A stretch of DNA of 8,123 bases from Candidatus Brocadiia bacterium (GCA_016782825.1 JADHXT010000145.1:1-8123); one strand, 5' to 3'. Counted from the stretch's first letter, positions 1 to 6,478 are shown. Numbers and translations are program-made. The notes: generated from the sequence alone by a model not told the origin.

Positions 1-429
1 GATGCCGTAGTTGAGGGGGAACAGGATTCCCCGCGATGGGTTGCCAAACTGGGTGTAGCTGAACGGCTCGCGCACCGGGCACTTGAAGATGGCGGGGTCG
101 GGCGAGTAGACAAGCATGGCGGCGGTCCAGTCGCGGCGGTCGCTCTCCGGCGTCGGCGTGCCGCCCGCGTCCACCATCGCCGACCACGTGAGCTGGAACC
201 GCATGTGGTTGTCCTTCAGGTAGCTCATCAGGCCGTAGCCGATCTGCTTGAGGTTCGACACGCACTCGGCGGCCCTGGCCTTGCCCGTGGCGCTCGATAC
301 CACGGGCAGCAGGAGGGCGGCCAGGATGACGATGACGGCTATCACCACGAGGAGCTCGATGAGCGTGAAGCCTCGCGGCTCGCGCGAACCGCCGGCCGCC
401 ACACATCGCATGGACATCAGCCTGTTCAT
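1..429 (-). CDS. Type II secretion-like prepilin (H-X9-DG/DUF1559-like), C-terminus beyond window
   Basis: This is a prepilin-type protein of which 143 residues are visible; the reading frame is open at the left edge. The N-terminus has a 20-residue leader ending in arginine-glycine, followed by FTLIELLVVIAVIVILAALL. This is the classic prepilin peptidase site (cleavage after Gly20, Glu at mature position 5) plus the hydrophobic pseudopilin helix. Then comes KARAAECVSNLKQIG, the signature of the large prepilin families of Planctomycetes, Lentisphaerae and Verrucomicrobia. Two later cysteines and a Trp/Tyr-rich region fit the globular head. Its ATG shares the ATGA overlap with the stop of the upstream dehydrogenase, and GAGGTG inside that gene's end can serve as ribosome binding site, so the two are probably translationally coupled. 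The role is inferred to be export or surface filament assembly. Which subfamily (DUF1559 or H-X9-DG) cannot be settled without the missing C-terminus. Confidence 0.9.
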   Translation of the reverse strand, partial: MNRLMSMRCVAAGGSREPRGFTLIELLVVIAVIVILAALLLPVVSSATGKARAAECVSNLKQIGYGLMSYLKDNHMRFQLTWSAMVDAGGTPTPESDRRDWTAAMLVYSPDPAIFKCPVREPFSYTQFGNPSRGILFPLNYGI

Positions 430-1409
430 TGCAGCACCTCGGGGTTCACGATATTGGGCGGCGTCTCCCCGCGCATCATGGCCACCACGTTTGTCGCGGC
501 CAGCGTGGCCATCTTCGTGCGGGTGCCGACGGTGGCGCTGCCCAGATGGGGCGGAATCACCACATTGGGCAGTTCCGCGAGGCCGGGCTTGAGCTGCGGC
601 TCGTCCTCGTACACATCGAGCCCCGCACCGGCGATCTGCCCCTGCCGCAGGGCCCCCACCAGGGCCACCTCGTCCACCACGGGGCCGCGGGACGTGTTGA
701 TCAGGTAGGCCGTGGGCTTCATCAGCGCCAACTCGCGAGGGCCGATCAGATGGTGCGTAGATTCGTTGAGGCTCACGTGGAGGCTCACGAAGTCCGACTC
801 CCGCAGCAGCGTATCCAGGCCCACCCGCTCGGCGCCCACGGCCTGTTCGAGGGCTTCGTTCTGGCTGGGATCGTGGTAGAGCACGCGCATGCGGAAGCCG
901 CGCGCGCGGAACGCCACGGCGGTGCCGATGCGGCCGGCTCCCACGATGCCCAGGGTGCGCCCGCTGATATCGCCGCCCAGGAAGAGCATGGGCGCCCAGC
1001 CGTGGAACTCTCCTGCCCGCGTGAACCGGTCGCCTTCCACGATGCGCCGCGCCACGGCGAACAGCAGCGCCCACGCCAGGTCGGCCGTCGCGTCGGTGAG
1101 CACGCCAGGCGTGTTGGTCACCGCGATGCCGCGCGCGGTGGCCGCCGCCACGTCGATGTTGTTGTAGCCCACCGCGTAGTTGGCGAAGATGCGGCACCGA
1201 TCCGCCGCACCGATCACCTCAGCGTCGATGGGGTCCGTGAGCAGACACAGCACGGCATCGCGGCCACGCACGGCCGCCAGCAGTTCCTCGTGCGCGAGCA
1301 CGCGGTCGTGCGGGCTCACCTCCACCCTGGCACCCGCATCCGTGAGGACGTCGATCCCCTGCTGGGGGATTCGGCGAGTGATGTACGCGTTGCAGTCCAC
1401 CTTCGACAC
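426..1409 (-). CDS. D-2-hydroxyacid dehydrogenase (glyoxylate/hydroxypyruvate reductase-like)
   Basis: This is a cytoplasmic NAD(P)-dependent 2-hydroxyacid dehydrogenase of 327 residues, the usual family length. The N-terminal substrate domain begins NAYITRRIPQQG and contains NYAVGYNNIDV. The Rossmann motif GAGRIG is at about residues 157-162, with an acidic residue (Asp about 180) at the end of the second strand, which usually favours NADH. All three catalytic residues are visible: Arg about 241 in NTSRGPVVDE, Glu about 270 in VYEDEP, and His about 288 in PPHLGSAT. The overall pattern is closest to glyoxylate/hydroxypyruvate reductases; phosphoglycerate dehydrogenase is less likely because there is no C-terminal ACT domain. 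I chose the GTG at 1409 because GGAGG lies 5 bases upstream. The frame stays open up to a GTG at 1484, but that extension runs through a promoter and adds residues unlike the family. The stop overlaps the prepilin start by four bases. Confidence 0.92.
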   Translation of the reverse strand: MSKVDCNAYITRRIPQQGIDVLTDAGARVEVSPHDRVLAHEELLAAVRGRDAVLCLLTDPIDAEVIGAADRCRIFANYAVGYNNIDVAAATARGIAVTNTPGVLTDATADLAWALLFAVARRIVEGDRFTRAGEFHGWAPMLFLGGDISGRTLGIVGAGRIGTAVAFRARGFRMRVLYHDPSQNEALEQAVGAERVGLDTLLRESDFVSLHVSLNESTHHLIGPRELALMKPTAYLINTSRGPVVDEVALVGALRQGQIAGAGLDVYEDEPQLKPGLAELPNVVIPPHLGSATVGTRTKMATLAATNVVAMMRGETPPNIVNPEVLQ

Positions 1410-1465
1410 GGCATCCTCCAGGCACACGCTCTGCGGGAACTCCAGCAGGTGGGGGCACTTACACG

Positions 1466-1494
1466 ATGTTACCGCGCCGGCCACGCCGTGTCAA
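1466..1494 (-). promoter_or_regulatory. Sigma70-type promoter for the dehydrogenase-prepilin pair
   Basis: Reading the minus strand, a perfect -35 TTGACA (1494-1489) is followed after exactly 17 bases by TAACAT (1471-1466), four of six matches to the -10 consensus. It lies in the gap after the YdjY-domain gene and about 57 bases before the GTG start. This suggests that the dehydrogenase and prepilin are transcribed separately from the upstream gene. Predicted by eye only. Confidence 0.6.
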
Positions 1495-1527
1495 CGATGC
1501 CCCGCGCAGCGGAGCAGTCGCCCTTCT

Positions 1528-2223
1528 TCACTTCGCCTTCTTCCCACCGGCCGCGCCGCCCTTGGCTGCCGCAGGGCGGATGATTACGGTCGTCTTGGTG
1601 CCCTGAGCAGGGGCCAGCTTCTTGTCGATCTCCAGCATGCCATACTCCAACGCCACGCCGCCGCCCACGTCCACCACGCTCGGCGCATTGCCCAGCAGCC
1701 CGATCACCCAGCTCTCCGCATCGCCCAGATACGTGAGCTGCGTCTTGTCCTCGCCCGTAGGGAAGAACAGCGACCCGTAGAAGACCCACGGCAGGCGCTC
1801 GAGCGGCTTGCGCCGGTTCACGTCGACGATGAACTCGTGGGGCCGCCGCGTGACCACCTTGCCCTTGTGCGCGTAGCGAAGCCACACGTCCACGGCGTCG
1901 CCTTCCCGCAGCACCTTGCCGGGGTCCTCCTTGTCGCGGACGCGCGGCTTGAGGCCCAGCGCCAGCAGGGCCACGTGCAGGTGGCTCGGCTTGAGCGGCG
2001 TGGAGATGATGCTCTCGTAGTCGCGCATCGCCCCCTGGGTGACGAGCAGTTCCAGCGGGTAGTCGGCCACCAGGAACGTGCCGTCGAACTCCACCGTCTT
2101 CGTCTTCAGATCCAGCCGGAGGTGCGGCAGCTTCGGGGCCGCCGGCGCCTTCGCCGGCTCCGCCGCGACACCAACCGCCGCCAGGAACACCAACCACACC
2201 GAACAGAGAGCGGGACGTGCCAT
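1528..2223 (-). CDS. Secreted YdjY-domain protein
   Basis: This is a 231-residue protein of unknown biochemical role. It starts with a signal peptide (MARPALCSVWLVFLAAVGVA, probable cleavage near Ala-Ala/Glu-Pro at residues 21-22), so it should act outside the cytoplasmic membrane. The cysteine at residue 7 is not in a convincing lipobox. From about residue 33 to 190 the sequence resembles the YdjY domain: a strand segment HLRLDLKTKTVEFDG, then a PLELLVTQG block, then an ESI..TPLKPSHLHVALLALGLKP block typical of that family in planctomycete-type genomes. The C-terminal tail is rich in Ala, Gly and Lys. The ATG at 2223 is chosen because GAGG lies 6 bases upstream and a signal peptide follows. 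The longer frame to 2283 would begin inside the promoter. The gene has its own promoter and about 118 bases separate it from the next gene. Confidence 0.85.
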   Translation of the reverse strand: MARPALCSVWLVFLAAVGVAAEPAKAPAAPKLPHLRLDLKTKTVEFDGTFLVADYPLELLVTQGAMRDYESIISTPLKPSHLHVALLALGLKPRVRDKEDPGKVLREGDAVDVWLRYAHKGKVVTRRPHEFIVDVNRRKPLERLPWVFYGSLFFPTGEDKTQLTYLGDAESWVIGLLGNAPSVVDVGGGVALEYGMLEIDKKLAPAQGTKTTVIIRPAAAKGGAAGGKKAK

Positions 2224-2254
2224 GGATGACCTCGCATCAAGGGGGTTTTGACGC

Positions 2255-2283
2255 ATGGTAGCCCACGCCCGCTCGGCAGTCAA
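2255..2283 (-). promoter_or_regulatory. Sigma70-type promoter for the YdjY-domain gene
   Basis: On the minus strand TTGACT (2283-2278, five of six matches) is followed after 17 bases by TACCAT (2260-2255, four of six). A transcript would start near 2248 and have a leader of about 25 bases carrying the GAGG ribosome binding site. It sits back to back with the plus-strand promoter at 2301. Confidence 0.6.
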
Positions 2284-2300
2284 GCGCGGCGAAAACCCTC

Positions 2301-2329
2301 TTGCACCCGCCGGCGCCTTCGACTATACT
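2301..2329 (+). promoter_or_regulatory. Sigma70-type promoter for the L,D-transpeptidase gene
   Basis: TATACT (2324-2329) is a five-of-six -10 match. The -35 position 17 bases upstream holds TTGCAC, which keeps only the TTG. The predicted start near 2336 gives a leader of about 85 bases. The -35 elements of this and the divergent minus-strand promoter are only 17 bases apart, so the two could influence each other. Confidence 0.55.
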
Positions 2330-2341
2330 AAACGCCGATGC

Positions 2342-2403
2342 AGGTGGCCGACGGTTGCCCGACGAGCTACCGCACAAGCCATAGGACATGCAGCGGGCCA
2401 CCT
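2342..2403 (+). promoter_or_regulatory. Inverted repeat in the 5' leader of the L,D-transpeptidase gene
   Basis: AGGTGGCC at 2342-2349 is the exact reverse complement of GGCCACCT at 2396-2403, enclosing 46 bases. The second arm ends five bases before the AGGAG ribosome binding site at 2409-2413. In the mRNA an 8-bp stem could form and bring the ribosome site next to a helix. No known riboswitch is recognised and the inner part shows no strong further pairing, so a regulatory role is only a guess. Confidence 0.3.
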
Positions 2404-2421
2404 CGCCCAGGAGCCAGCACG

Positions 2422-3396
2422 ATGAAGCGATCGTACATCGCCCTTGCCGTGGTCATCATCGCCAGCGTCATCGCCCTCTTCATCCACCTCCAGCCGCCCG
2501 ACCAGGCCGTCGTCCAACCGGCGGACAGAAAGGCCGTCGAGCCACCCACCGCGCCAGACAAGGCGAAGGCCGTCGTGCCCCCCACGCCGCCCGACAAGAA
2601 GGCCCCTGAACCCAAGGTCGAGCCCAAAGCCAAGGCCGAGCCCAAGGGCAAAGCCGAGACCCCCGAGCCACCCGCCCCGGCCGACACCGCCGCTGTGCTC
2701 GAGGCCGTGGACGCACACCTCGCCGCACGCAAGCCCGTCGAGGCCATGAAAGCCCTCTCCGACGCCATCGCCAAGACCACCGGCCCGGCCGCCGCACCCC
2801 TCAAGAAGCGCCAGACCGAGCTCGTCAACGTCCACTACTTCTCCAGCCGCCCCTCCCCCGTCGCCACCACCTACACCGTGGCCGCGGGCGACAACCTCCG
2901 CCGCATCGCCGCCAACCACAACGCCACCGACAGCTACGTCGCACGCCTCAACGACATCAAGGACAAAGACCACATCCGCATCGGCCAGCGGCTCAAGATC
3001 GTCCAGGGCGGCTTCGACGCCGAGATCGTCAAGAGCCAGTACCTGCTCACCGTCACCAAGGACGGCATCTGGATTCGCGACATCAAGGTGGGCCTCGGCA
3101 AGGACGGAGCCACCCCCATCGGCGCCTTCATCGCCGGCCCCAAGATCACCGAGCCCCCCTACACCGCCGTCCACCCCCCCATCCCCTTCGGCGACAAGAA
3201 AAACAACCCCCTCGGCACCCGCTGGATCACCATCCAGGGCGCCGGCAGCAACGAATACGGCATCCACGGCACCTGGGAGGACGACTCCATCGGCTCCGAG
3301 AAGTCCAAGGGCTGCATCCGCATGCTCAACAAGGACGTGGAGTGGCTCTTCGACCTCATCATCCCTGGCAAGAGCAAGATCGTCATCAAGCCGTAG
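2422..3396 (+). CDS. Membrane-anchored LysM/L,D-transpeptidase (YkuD domain)
   Basis: This is a 324-residue enzyme expected to form or remodel peptidoglycan cross-links, or attach protein to peptidoglycan, on the outer face of the cytoplasmic membrane. In order: a short basic N-terminus and one uncleaved membrane helix (about residues 4-22); a Pro/Lys/Ala/Glu-rich linker (about 26-89); a short helical segment; a LysM peptidoglycan-binding domain (about 150-194, starting YTVAAGDNLRRIAANHNATD); and a YkuD catalytic domain (about 205-324). The catalytic motif is complete: His282 in GIHGTW and Cys298 in SKGCIRM, spaced 16 residues as in the family. The ATG at 2422 is preferred because AGGAG lies 8 bases upstream and the membrane helix follows directly. 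An ATG at 2338 in frame has no such support. Codons end mostly in C. It converges on the next gene with 18 bases between stops. Confidence 0.93.
   Translation: MKRSYIALAVVIIASVIALFIHLQPPDQAVVQPADRKAVEPPTAPDKAKAVVPPTPPDKKAPEPKVEPKAKAEPKGKAETPEPPAPADTAAVLEAVDAHLAARKPVEAMKALSDAIAKTTGPAAAPLKKRQTELVNVHYFSSRPSPVATTYTVAAGDNLRRIAANHNATDSYVARLNDIKDKDHIRIGQRLKIVQGGFDAEIVKSQYLLTVTKDGIWIRDIKVGLGKDGATPIGAFIAGPKITEPPYTAVHPPIPFGDKKNNPLGTRWITIQGAGSNEYGIHGTWEDDSIGSEKSKGCIRMLNKDVEWLFDLIIPGKSKIVIKP
2608..2655 (+). repeat. Degenerate 18-base tandem repeat coding the Pro/Lys/Glu linker
   Basis: Two 18-base units (2620-2637 and 2638-2655) agree at 15 of 18 positions and encode EPKAKA then EPKGKA. A shorter related unit, encoding EPKV, precedes them at 2608-2619. 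They lie within the flexible linker of the L,D-transpeptidase and suggest that linker length changes by repeat copy number. Confidence 0.5.
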
Positions 3397-3414
3397 CCGA
3401 CGCCGCGCAGCCCC

Positions 3415-4956
3415 TCACTCCGGCACCCGCCGCCACTCCACCACAGGCCCGTGGCGCATGATCGCCACGCCACGCTCCGGCCGTGCGGCGGACATACGCC
3501 GCGGCCCCCAGCTCACCTCAACCATCTCCTGCTCTCTCAGCCGCGACGCCTGCCACCGCACCAGCGCCGCCGGTCCGTCCCACTCCTGCGCCAACTCACG
3601 CAGCGGACGCCACGCCTCGCCTCCCGCCATGCGGAACGCCCCTCGGCGCACCAGCACCTTCCGCGCCGCCCCCTCCACGCGAGGCCCCGCCGCGCTCGGG
3701 TCCAAGCCCGTCACCACGAAGCAGCGCCGCACCCCGCACCGCACGGCACACTCCAGATGCCATCGCCCCGCCGCATCCTGTTCCAGCACCACGTCGTCCC
3801 AGCTCCCCACGTCGCTCAGCCCGTAGTATGCCGGCACCACCGCCGCCGCGCGCCCCAACGCCACGCGCACCCGCCCGCGTCCCACGCCACCCACCTGCAC
3901 CACCTCCAAAGCCAGCCCCCCGTCCACCCGAAGCCCCGCGGCCTCCACCACGCCGCGCCCCGTCGCGCCCAGGGCGCCCCACGTGGCAGCCCCCAGCGCG
4001 GCGCACGCCGCCAGCGACAGGCCAAACACAAGCCATCGCCCGCGACGGCACAGCACCCACACCACCACCGCACCCGCCACAAGCAGGCCCACAGCAATCC
4101 CCACCCACCGCCACCGCCCTGCCCCGTCCATCCGGGGCGCATCGAACAGCCCATACAGCCCCTCATCCACGGCCGGAGCGCGCTCGCCAGGTGGCGGCAT
4201 CAGTGCCATCAGGTCGCCCTTCGCCAGATCCTCGGCCGAACCGGCAACGCCCATCCCCAAACCGTGGCGCCAGCCCACACCATCGCCCACCTCGAACGTC
4301 TCGCGCAGCGCCGATGGCCCATGCAGCCACTCCGCCGCATCGCGCGCCTCGTCATCCTGCCCGTCCGCCTCCGCCAGGAGAATCGTCAACCCGCCCTGAA
4401 GCCCACCGCCCCTCAGCGCCATCAACACCCCCTCGCTCAGGCCACCACCGTGCGCCCGCAGCACCACGGCGTCCGCCGCAGCCCACGCCCCCCACACCAG
4501 AGGCGCCCCCTCGGCTGCCACACCCACTACCCGCACCGGCTTGCCCGCGAACAACTCGCGTGCGGGCGCCTCTGCCTTGCCGACGGCCAGCACCAGGCGC
4601 CGGCCGGCCTCCGGCTGCCGCAGCGCGACCTCAGCCTCCACGTCGCACACAGTCGCCCCCCGCCCGTCTTCCGCCCGCACCCGCACCCTCTGCCGGCCCC
4701 CATGCACGGCCGCGAGCACACCCACCGTCGTCTCCGCCATCGCTCCCACGCCGAAAGGCCATCGGTACGCAATCCCCTCCACCACCACGTCCACCGACCC
4801 CACGACGGCCCCCCCGTCGTTCTCCAGCGTCACCCACAGCAGCACGGGCCGGCCCGGCCGGAACCAGCCGCCGAGCGCAGGCGTCACACGCGCCCGCAAG
4901 GCTCCTGCATCGCACGTAGCCACACAGGCCAGAAGGGAAAGGGCAAGCAACCGCAT
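3415..4956 (-). CDS. Uncharacterised envelope protein: ectodomain, two membrane helices, C-terminal ectodomain
   Basis: The function is not recognised. The 513-residue protein starts with a short signal sequence (MRLLALSLLACVATCDAG). The first cysteine follows Leu-Leu-Ala, so a lipoprotein is possible, although Leu before Ala is not the ideal lipobox. Residues about 25-110 look like a beta-sandwich. Residues about 119-241 resemble the Rossmann-like glutamine amidotransferase/DUF4350 type of domain, with WAAADAVVLRAHGGG followed by a Gly-rich LRGGGLQGGLTILL segment. Two membrane helices lie at about 284-302 and 308-328, and a further beta-rich domain closes the protein. This layout matches large planctomycete envelope proteins often found near MoxR/DUF58/von Willebrand-A clusters, but no such neighbours are visible here. 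The ATG at 4956 has GAGG 6 bases upstream; in-frame ATGs at 4962, 4968 and 5013 are alternatives. The coding strand is unusually G-rich. Confidence 0.75.
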   Translation of the reverse strand: MRLLALSLLACVATCDAGALRARVTPALGGWFRPGRPVLLWVTLENDGGAVVGSVDVVVEGIAYRWPFGVGAMAETTVGVLAAVHGGRQRVRVRAEDGRGATVCDVEAEVALRQPEAGRRLVLAVGKAEAPARELFAGKPVRVVGVAAEGAPLVWGAWAAADAVVLRAHGGGLSEGVLMALRGGGLQGGLTILLAEADGQDDEARDAAEWLHGPSALRETFEVGDGVGWRHGLGMGVAGSAEDLAKGDLMALMPPPGERAPAVDEGLYGLFDAPRMDGAGRWRWVGIAVGLLVAGAVVVWVLCRRGRWLVFGLSLAACAALGAATWGALGATGRGVVEAAGLRVDGGLALEVVQVGGVGRGRVRVALGRAAAVVPAYYGLSDVGSWDDVVLEQDAAGRWHLECAVRCGVRRCFVVTGLDPSAAGPRVEGAARKVLVRRGAFRMAGGEAWRPLRELAQEWDGPAALVRWQASRLREQEMVEVSWGPRRMSAARPERGVAIMRHGPVVEWRRVPE

Positions 4957-5006
4957 CGGCATCCTCATCGTCACGAGCGCCCCCATCCACCCGGTGTGGA
5001 ATGGAT

Positions 5007-5035
5007 TTGACATGTAACCCTGATTATGATAATTT
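5007..5035 (+). promoter_or_regulatory. Probable promoter of the tRNA-Val/tRNA-Asp operon
   Basis: A perfect TTGACA (5007-5012) in a locally AT-rich stretch is followed by TAATTT after 17 bases (three of six matches) or by GATAAT after 15 bases (five of six, at 5028-5033). Transcription would start near 5041, about 30 bases before the first tRNA. The exact -10 cannot be decided by eye. Confidence 0.5.
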
Positions 5036-5052
5036 TATCTCATTAGAAGCAA
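5023..5052 (-). promoter_or_regulatory. Possible divergent promoter of the envelope protein gene
   Basis: On the minus strand CATAAT (5028-5023, five of six matches) follows TTGCTT (5052-5047, three of six) after 18 bases. It overlaps the predicted tRNA promoter on the other strand. It would give a leader of about 60 bases for the gene starting at 4956. Support is weaker than for the other promoters here. Confidence 0.35.
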
Positions 5053-5069
5053 CGCGTCGAGAGTGGAAA

Positions 5070-5146
5070 GGGCGATTAGCTCAGCTGGCTAGAGCGCATC
5101 CCTTACAAGGATGAAGTCGGCGGTTCGAATCCGTCATCGCCCACCA
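5070..5146 (+). tRNA. tRNA-Val (anticodon TAC), CCA encoded
   Basis: This is a complete 77-base cloverleaf. The acceptor arms are GGGCGAT and ATCGCCC. There is a normal D-arm (GCTC/GAGC), an anticodon stem CATCC/GGATG with loop CTTACAA (anticodon at 5104-5106), and a T-arm with the TTCGAAT loop. Discriminator A and CCA are encoded. It is the first of two tRNAs in one probable transcript; the 45-base spacer to tRNA-Asp holds only a weak 5-bp hairpin. Confidence 0.97.
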
Positions 5147-5191
5147 CGGCTGGCTGCCTTCGAGCCGGCTTCTTGCGTGTTGCGACAGCTC

Positions 5192-5269
5192 GGGGGCGTA
5201 GCTCAACTTGGTTAGAGTACCAGACTGTCGATCTGGTGGTTGTGGGTTCGAGTCCCATCGCCCTCGCCA
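5192..5269 (+). tRNA. tRNA-Asp (anticodon GTC), CCA encoded
   Basis: This is a complete 78-base cloverleaf. The acceptor arms GGGGGCG and CGCCCTC pair with one G-T wobble. The D-arm is GCTC/GAGT, the anticodon stem CCAGA/TCTGG has loop CTGTCGA (anticodon at 5227-5229), and the T-arm has loop TTCGAGT. Discriminator G and CCA are encoded. The terminator hairpin begins four bases after the CCA. Confidence 0.97.
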
Positions 5270-5272
5270 AGC

Positions 5273-5316
5273 AAGTCAAGCCCACTTCTGAACTTACGGA
5301 AGTGGGCTTGACTTTT
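5273..5316 (+). terminator. Intrinsic terminator of the tRNA operon
   Basis: A perfect 16-bp stem pairs 5273-5288 with 5299-5314, with a ten-base gap that can add one G-T and one G-C pair. It is followed by a short T run (TTTT, 5313-5316, partly in the stem). Its position right after tRNA-Asp fits transcription termination. The T tract is short, but the stem is very stable. Confidence 0.8.
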
Positions 5317-5329
5317 GGCCCTCTCTATG

Positions 5330-5367
5330 CCAACATAATCTACCAACATAATGTTGGGACATGTTGG
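5330..5367 (+). repeat. Four CCAACAT heptamers upstream of the recombinase
   Basis: CCAACAT occurs at 5330-5336 and 5343-5349, and its reverse complement ATGTTGG at 5351-5357 and 5361-5367. The first two are part of an identical ten-base CCAACATAAT repeated at a 13-base period. The second and third form a palindrome around one base. The array lies 13-50 bases before the recombinase start and includes two CATAAT -10-like hexamers, so it could be an operator for autorepression or a set of recombinase binding sites. Confidence 0.6.
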
Positions 5368-5380
5368 AAAAGGGGGCAGA

Positions 5381-6478
5381 ATGGCACGTCCAAGAAAGCA
5401 GTATCCAACTCCCGGAAAGAGGAACCGGCGGAATTCCTGGTGCCTCTACTGGCGCAGTGGAGACAGAACCTACGAAGTCACCCTGGGCGGGGTCGATGAG
5501 TCTTCTGCCGAATCTCTGCGTCTCCAAGTGGCATTGGCTCTCCGAACAGGCGACTGGCCTGAATGGGCGCTCAGCCGCCAACCAGTTCACAAGTACCTGT
5601 CCGAGTGTGTCGCACGTAATGGAGGAGCGGCCCTCGAGGAGTACGAGCCCTCTCTCAGGGTCGAGATCTCTCCTTCCTGGGCAGGCACTTCCCTGGCCCA
5701 CATCCGCGAGCTTCTCTCTTTCGCCAACAAGACCTGCGAGTCGATTACTCCGCAGGACGCGCAGGCATTCCTCGACCATATTGTCCAGACTTCGGGGCCT
5801 CACTTCAAGAACAACGGCCCGCGCTCCAAAGGAACCCGCAATGAGGCCCTCGCCGCCTGCCGTCGTTTCTATGCCTGGGCAGGAGCAACCGGCCGACTGG
5901 TCATCAATCCATTCGCGAAGTGCAGGCCCCTCAAGAAGGACGACGTCGAGACCATCGTCTACTGCACTCGCGAGGAGCGCGATCCCCTGCTGGCAGCAGC
6001 CAACGACTCACGCGACGGAATCGCGGTCTGGCTCGCCTTCTGGACAGGCATGAGGCGCGGGGAACTTCAGCGGTGCCATTGGGAGCACATCTCCCTCGCC
6101 AACGGACGAGTCGTCGTTCCCGTGTCCAAGACCCGCCGACGCCGGGTTGTTCCACTCGCGAGAAAACTACTGGAGAAGCTTGAACCAGTTGCCAAGCGGA
6201 AAGGGAAGGTCGTCCCCTGGTCGGATGTGTTCGGGCAGTGGACGTACCAGGCACGAATGCTCCTGGAAGCACTGGTGGAGAGGTGTCCCGACATCCCGCA
6301 GGAACGGATCAGGTGGAACTCATTCCGACACACATTCGGGTCACTGCTCGCACAGGACGGCGTCTCGCTGGACAAGATCAGCGCTTGGATGGGGAATTCA
6401 TCCGCGGTTTGTCGACGGCACTACGCGGAGTTTGTGCCTCGTGACCACCGCGACGAGGAGATCGACAGGCTCGAGTGA
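5381..6478 (+). CDS. Tyrosine recombinase/integrase
   Basis: This is a 365-residue site-specific recombinase of the phage integrase family, which cuts and joins DNA through a phosphotyrosine. The N-terminal half contains an Arg/Lys-rich start and a SAM-like core-binding region (about 68-175, ending in the RRFYAWAGATGRLVINPF segment typical of this domain). The catalytic half shows Arg225 in WTGMRRGEL, Lys250 in VPVSKTRRRR, Arg316 in WNSFRHTFGSLL and the nucleophile Tyr348 in RRHYAEF. Two positions usually held by His are Asn here: Asn313 in NSFR and Asn339 in MGNSS. The ATG at 5381 is chosen for the AGGGGG ribosome site and the start MARPRKQY. An in-frame ATG at 5351 lies within the upstream repeat. 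Codon choice is more mixed than in the neighbouring chromosomal genes, which fits acquired DNA. Confidence 0.93.
   Translation: MARPRKQYPTPGKRNRRNSWCLYWRSGDRTYEVTLGGVDESSAESLRLQVALALRTGDWPEWALSRQPVHKYLSECVARNGGAALEEYEPSLRVEISPSWAGTSLAHIRELLSFANKTCESITPQDAQAFLDHIVQTSGPHFKNNGPRSKGTRNEALAACRRFYAWAGATGRLVINPFAKCRPLKKDDVETIVYCTREERDPLLAAANDSRDGIAVWLAFWTGMRRGELQRCHWEHISLANGRVVVPVSKTRRRRVVPLARKLLEKLEPVAKRKGKVVPWSDVFGQWTYQARMLLEALVERCPDIPQERIRWNSFRHTFGSLLAQDGVSLDKISAWMGNSSAVCRRHYAEFVPRDHRDEEIDRLE

Noticed and set aside
429..1583. 384-residue His/Arg-rich plus-strand frame opposite the dehydrogenase
   Set aside because: The minus strand encodes a complete catalytic dehydrogenase; this frame has no recognisable domain.
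2323..3267. 314-residue Gly/Asp/Val-rich minus-strand frame opposite the L,D-transpeptidase
   Set aside because: It is a low-complexity shadow of a gene with intact catalytic motifs; GC-rich third positions keep the reverse frame open.
3451..5010. 519-residue His/Pro/Arg-rich plus-strand frame opposite the envelope protein
   Set aside because: Its composition is that of a reverse-strand shadow; the minus-strand reading has a signal peptide, membrane helices and a ribosome site.
5103..5285. Minus-strand frame containing GDDGFEPPTSSL and MGLEPTTTRS over the tRNA genes
   Set aside because: These are the well-known false proteins produced by translating tRNA genes backwards; both tRNAs on the plus strand are complete.
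5330..5367. CRISPR-like repeats
   Set aside because: The units are only 7-10 bases with 1-6 base gaps and mixed orientation; there are no spacers and no cas genes.
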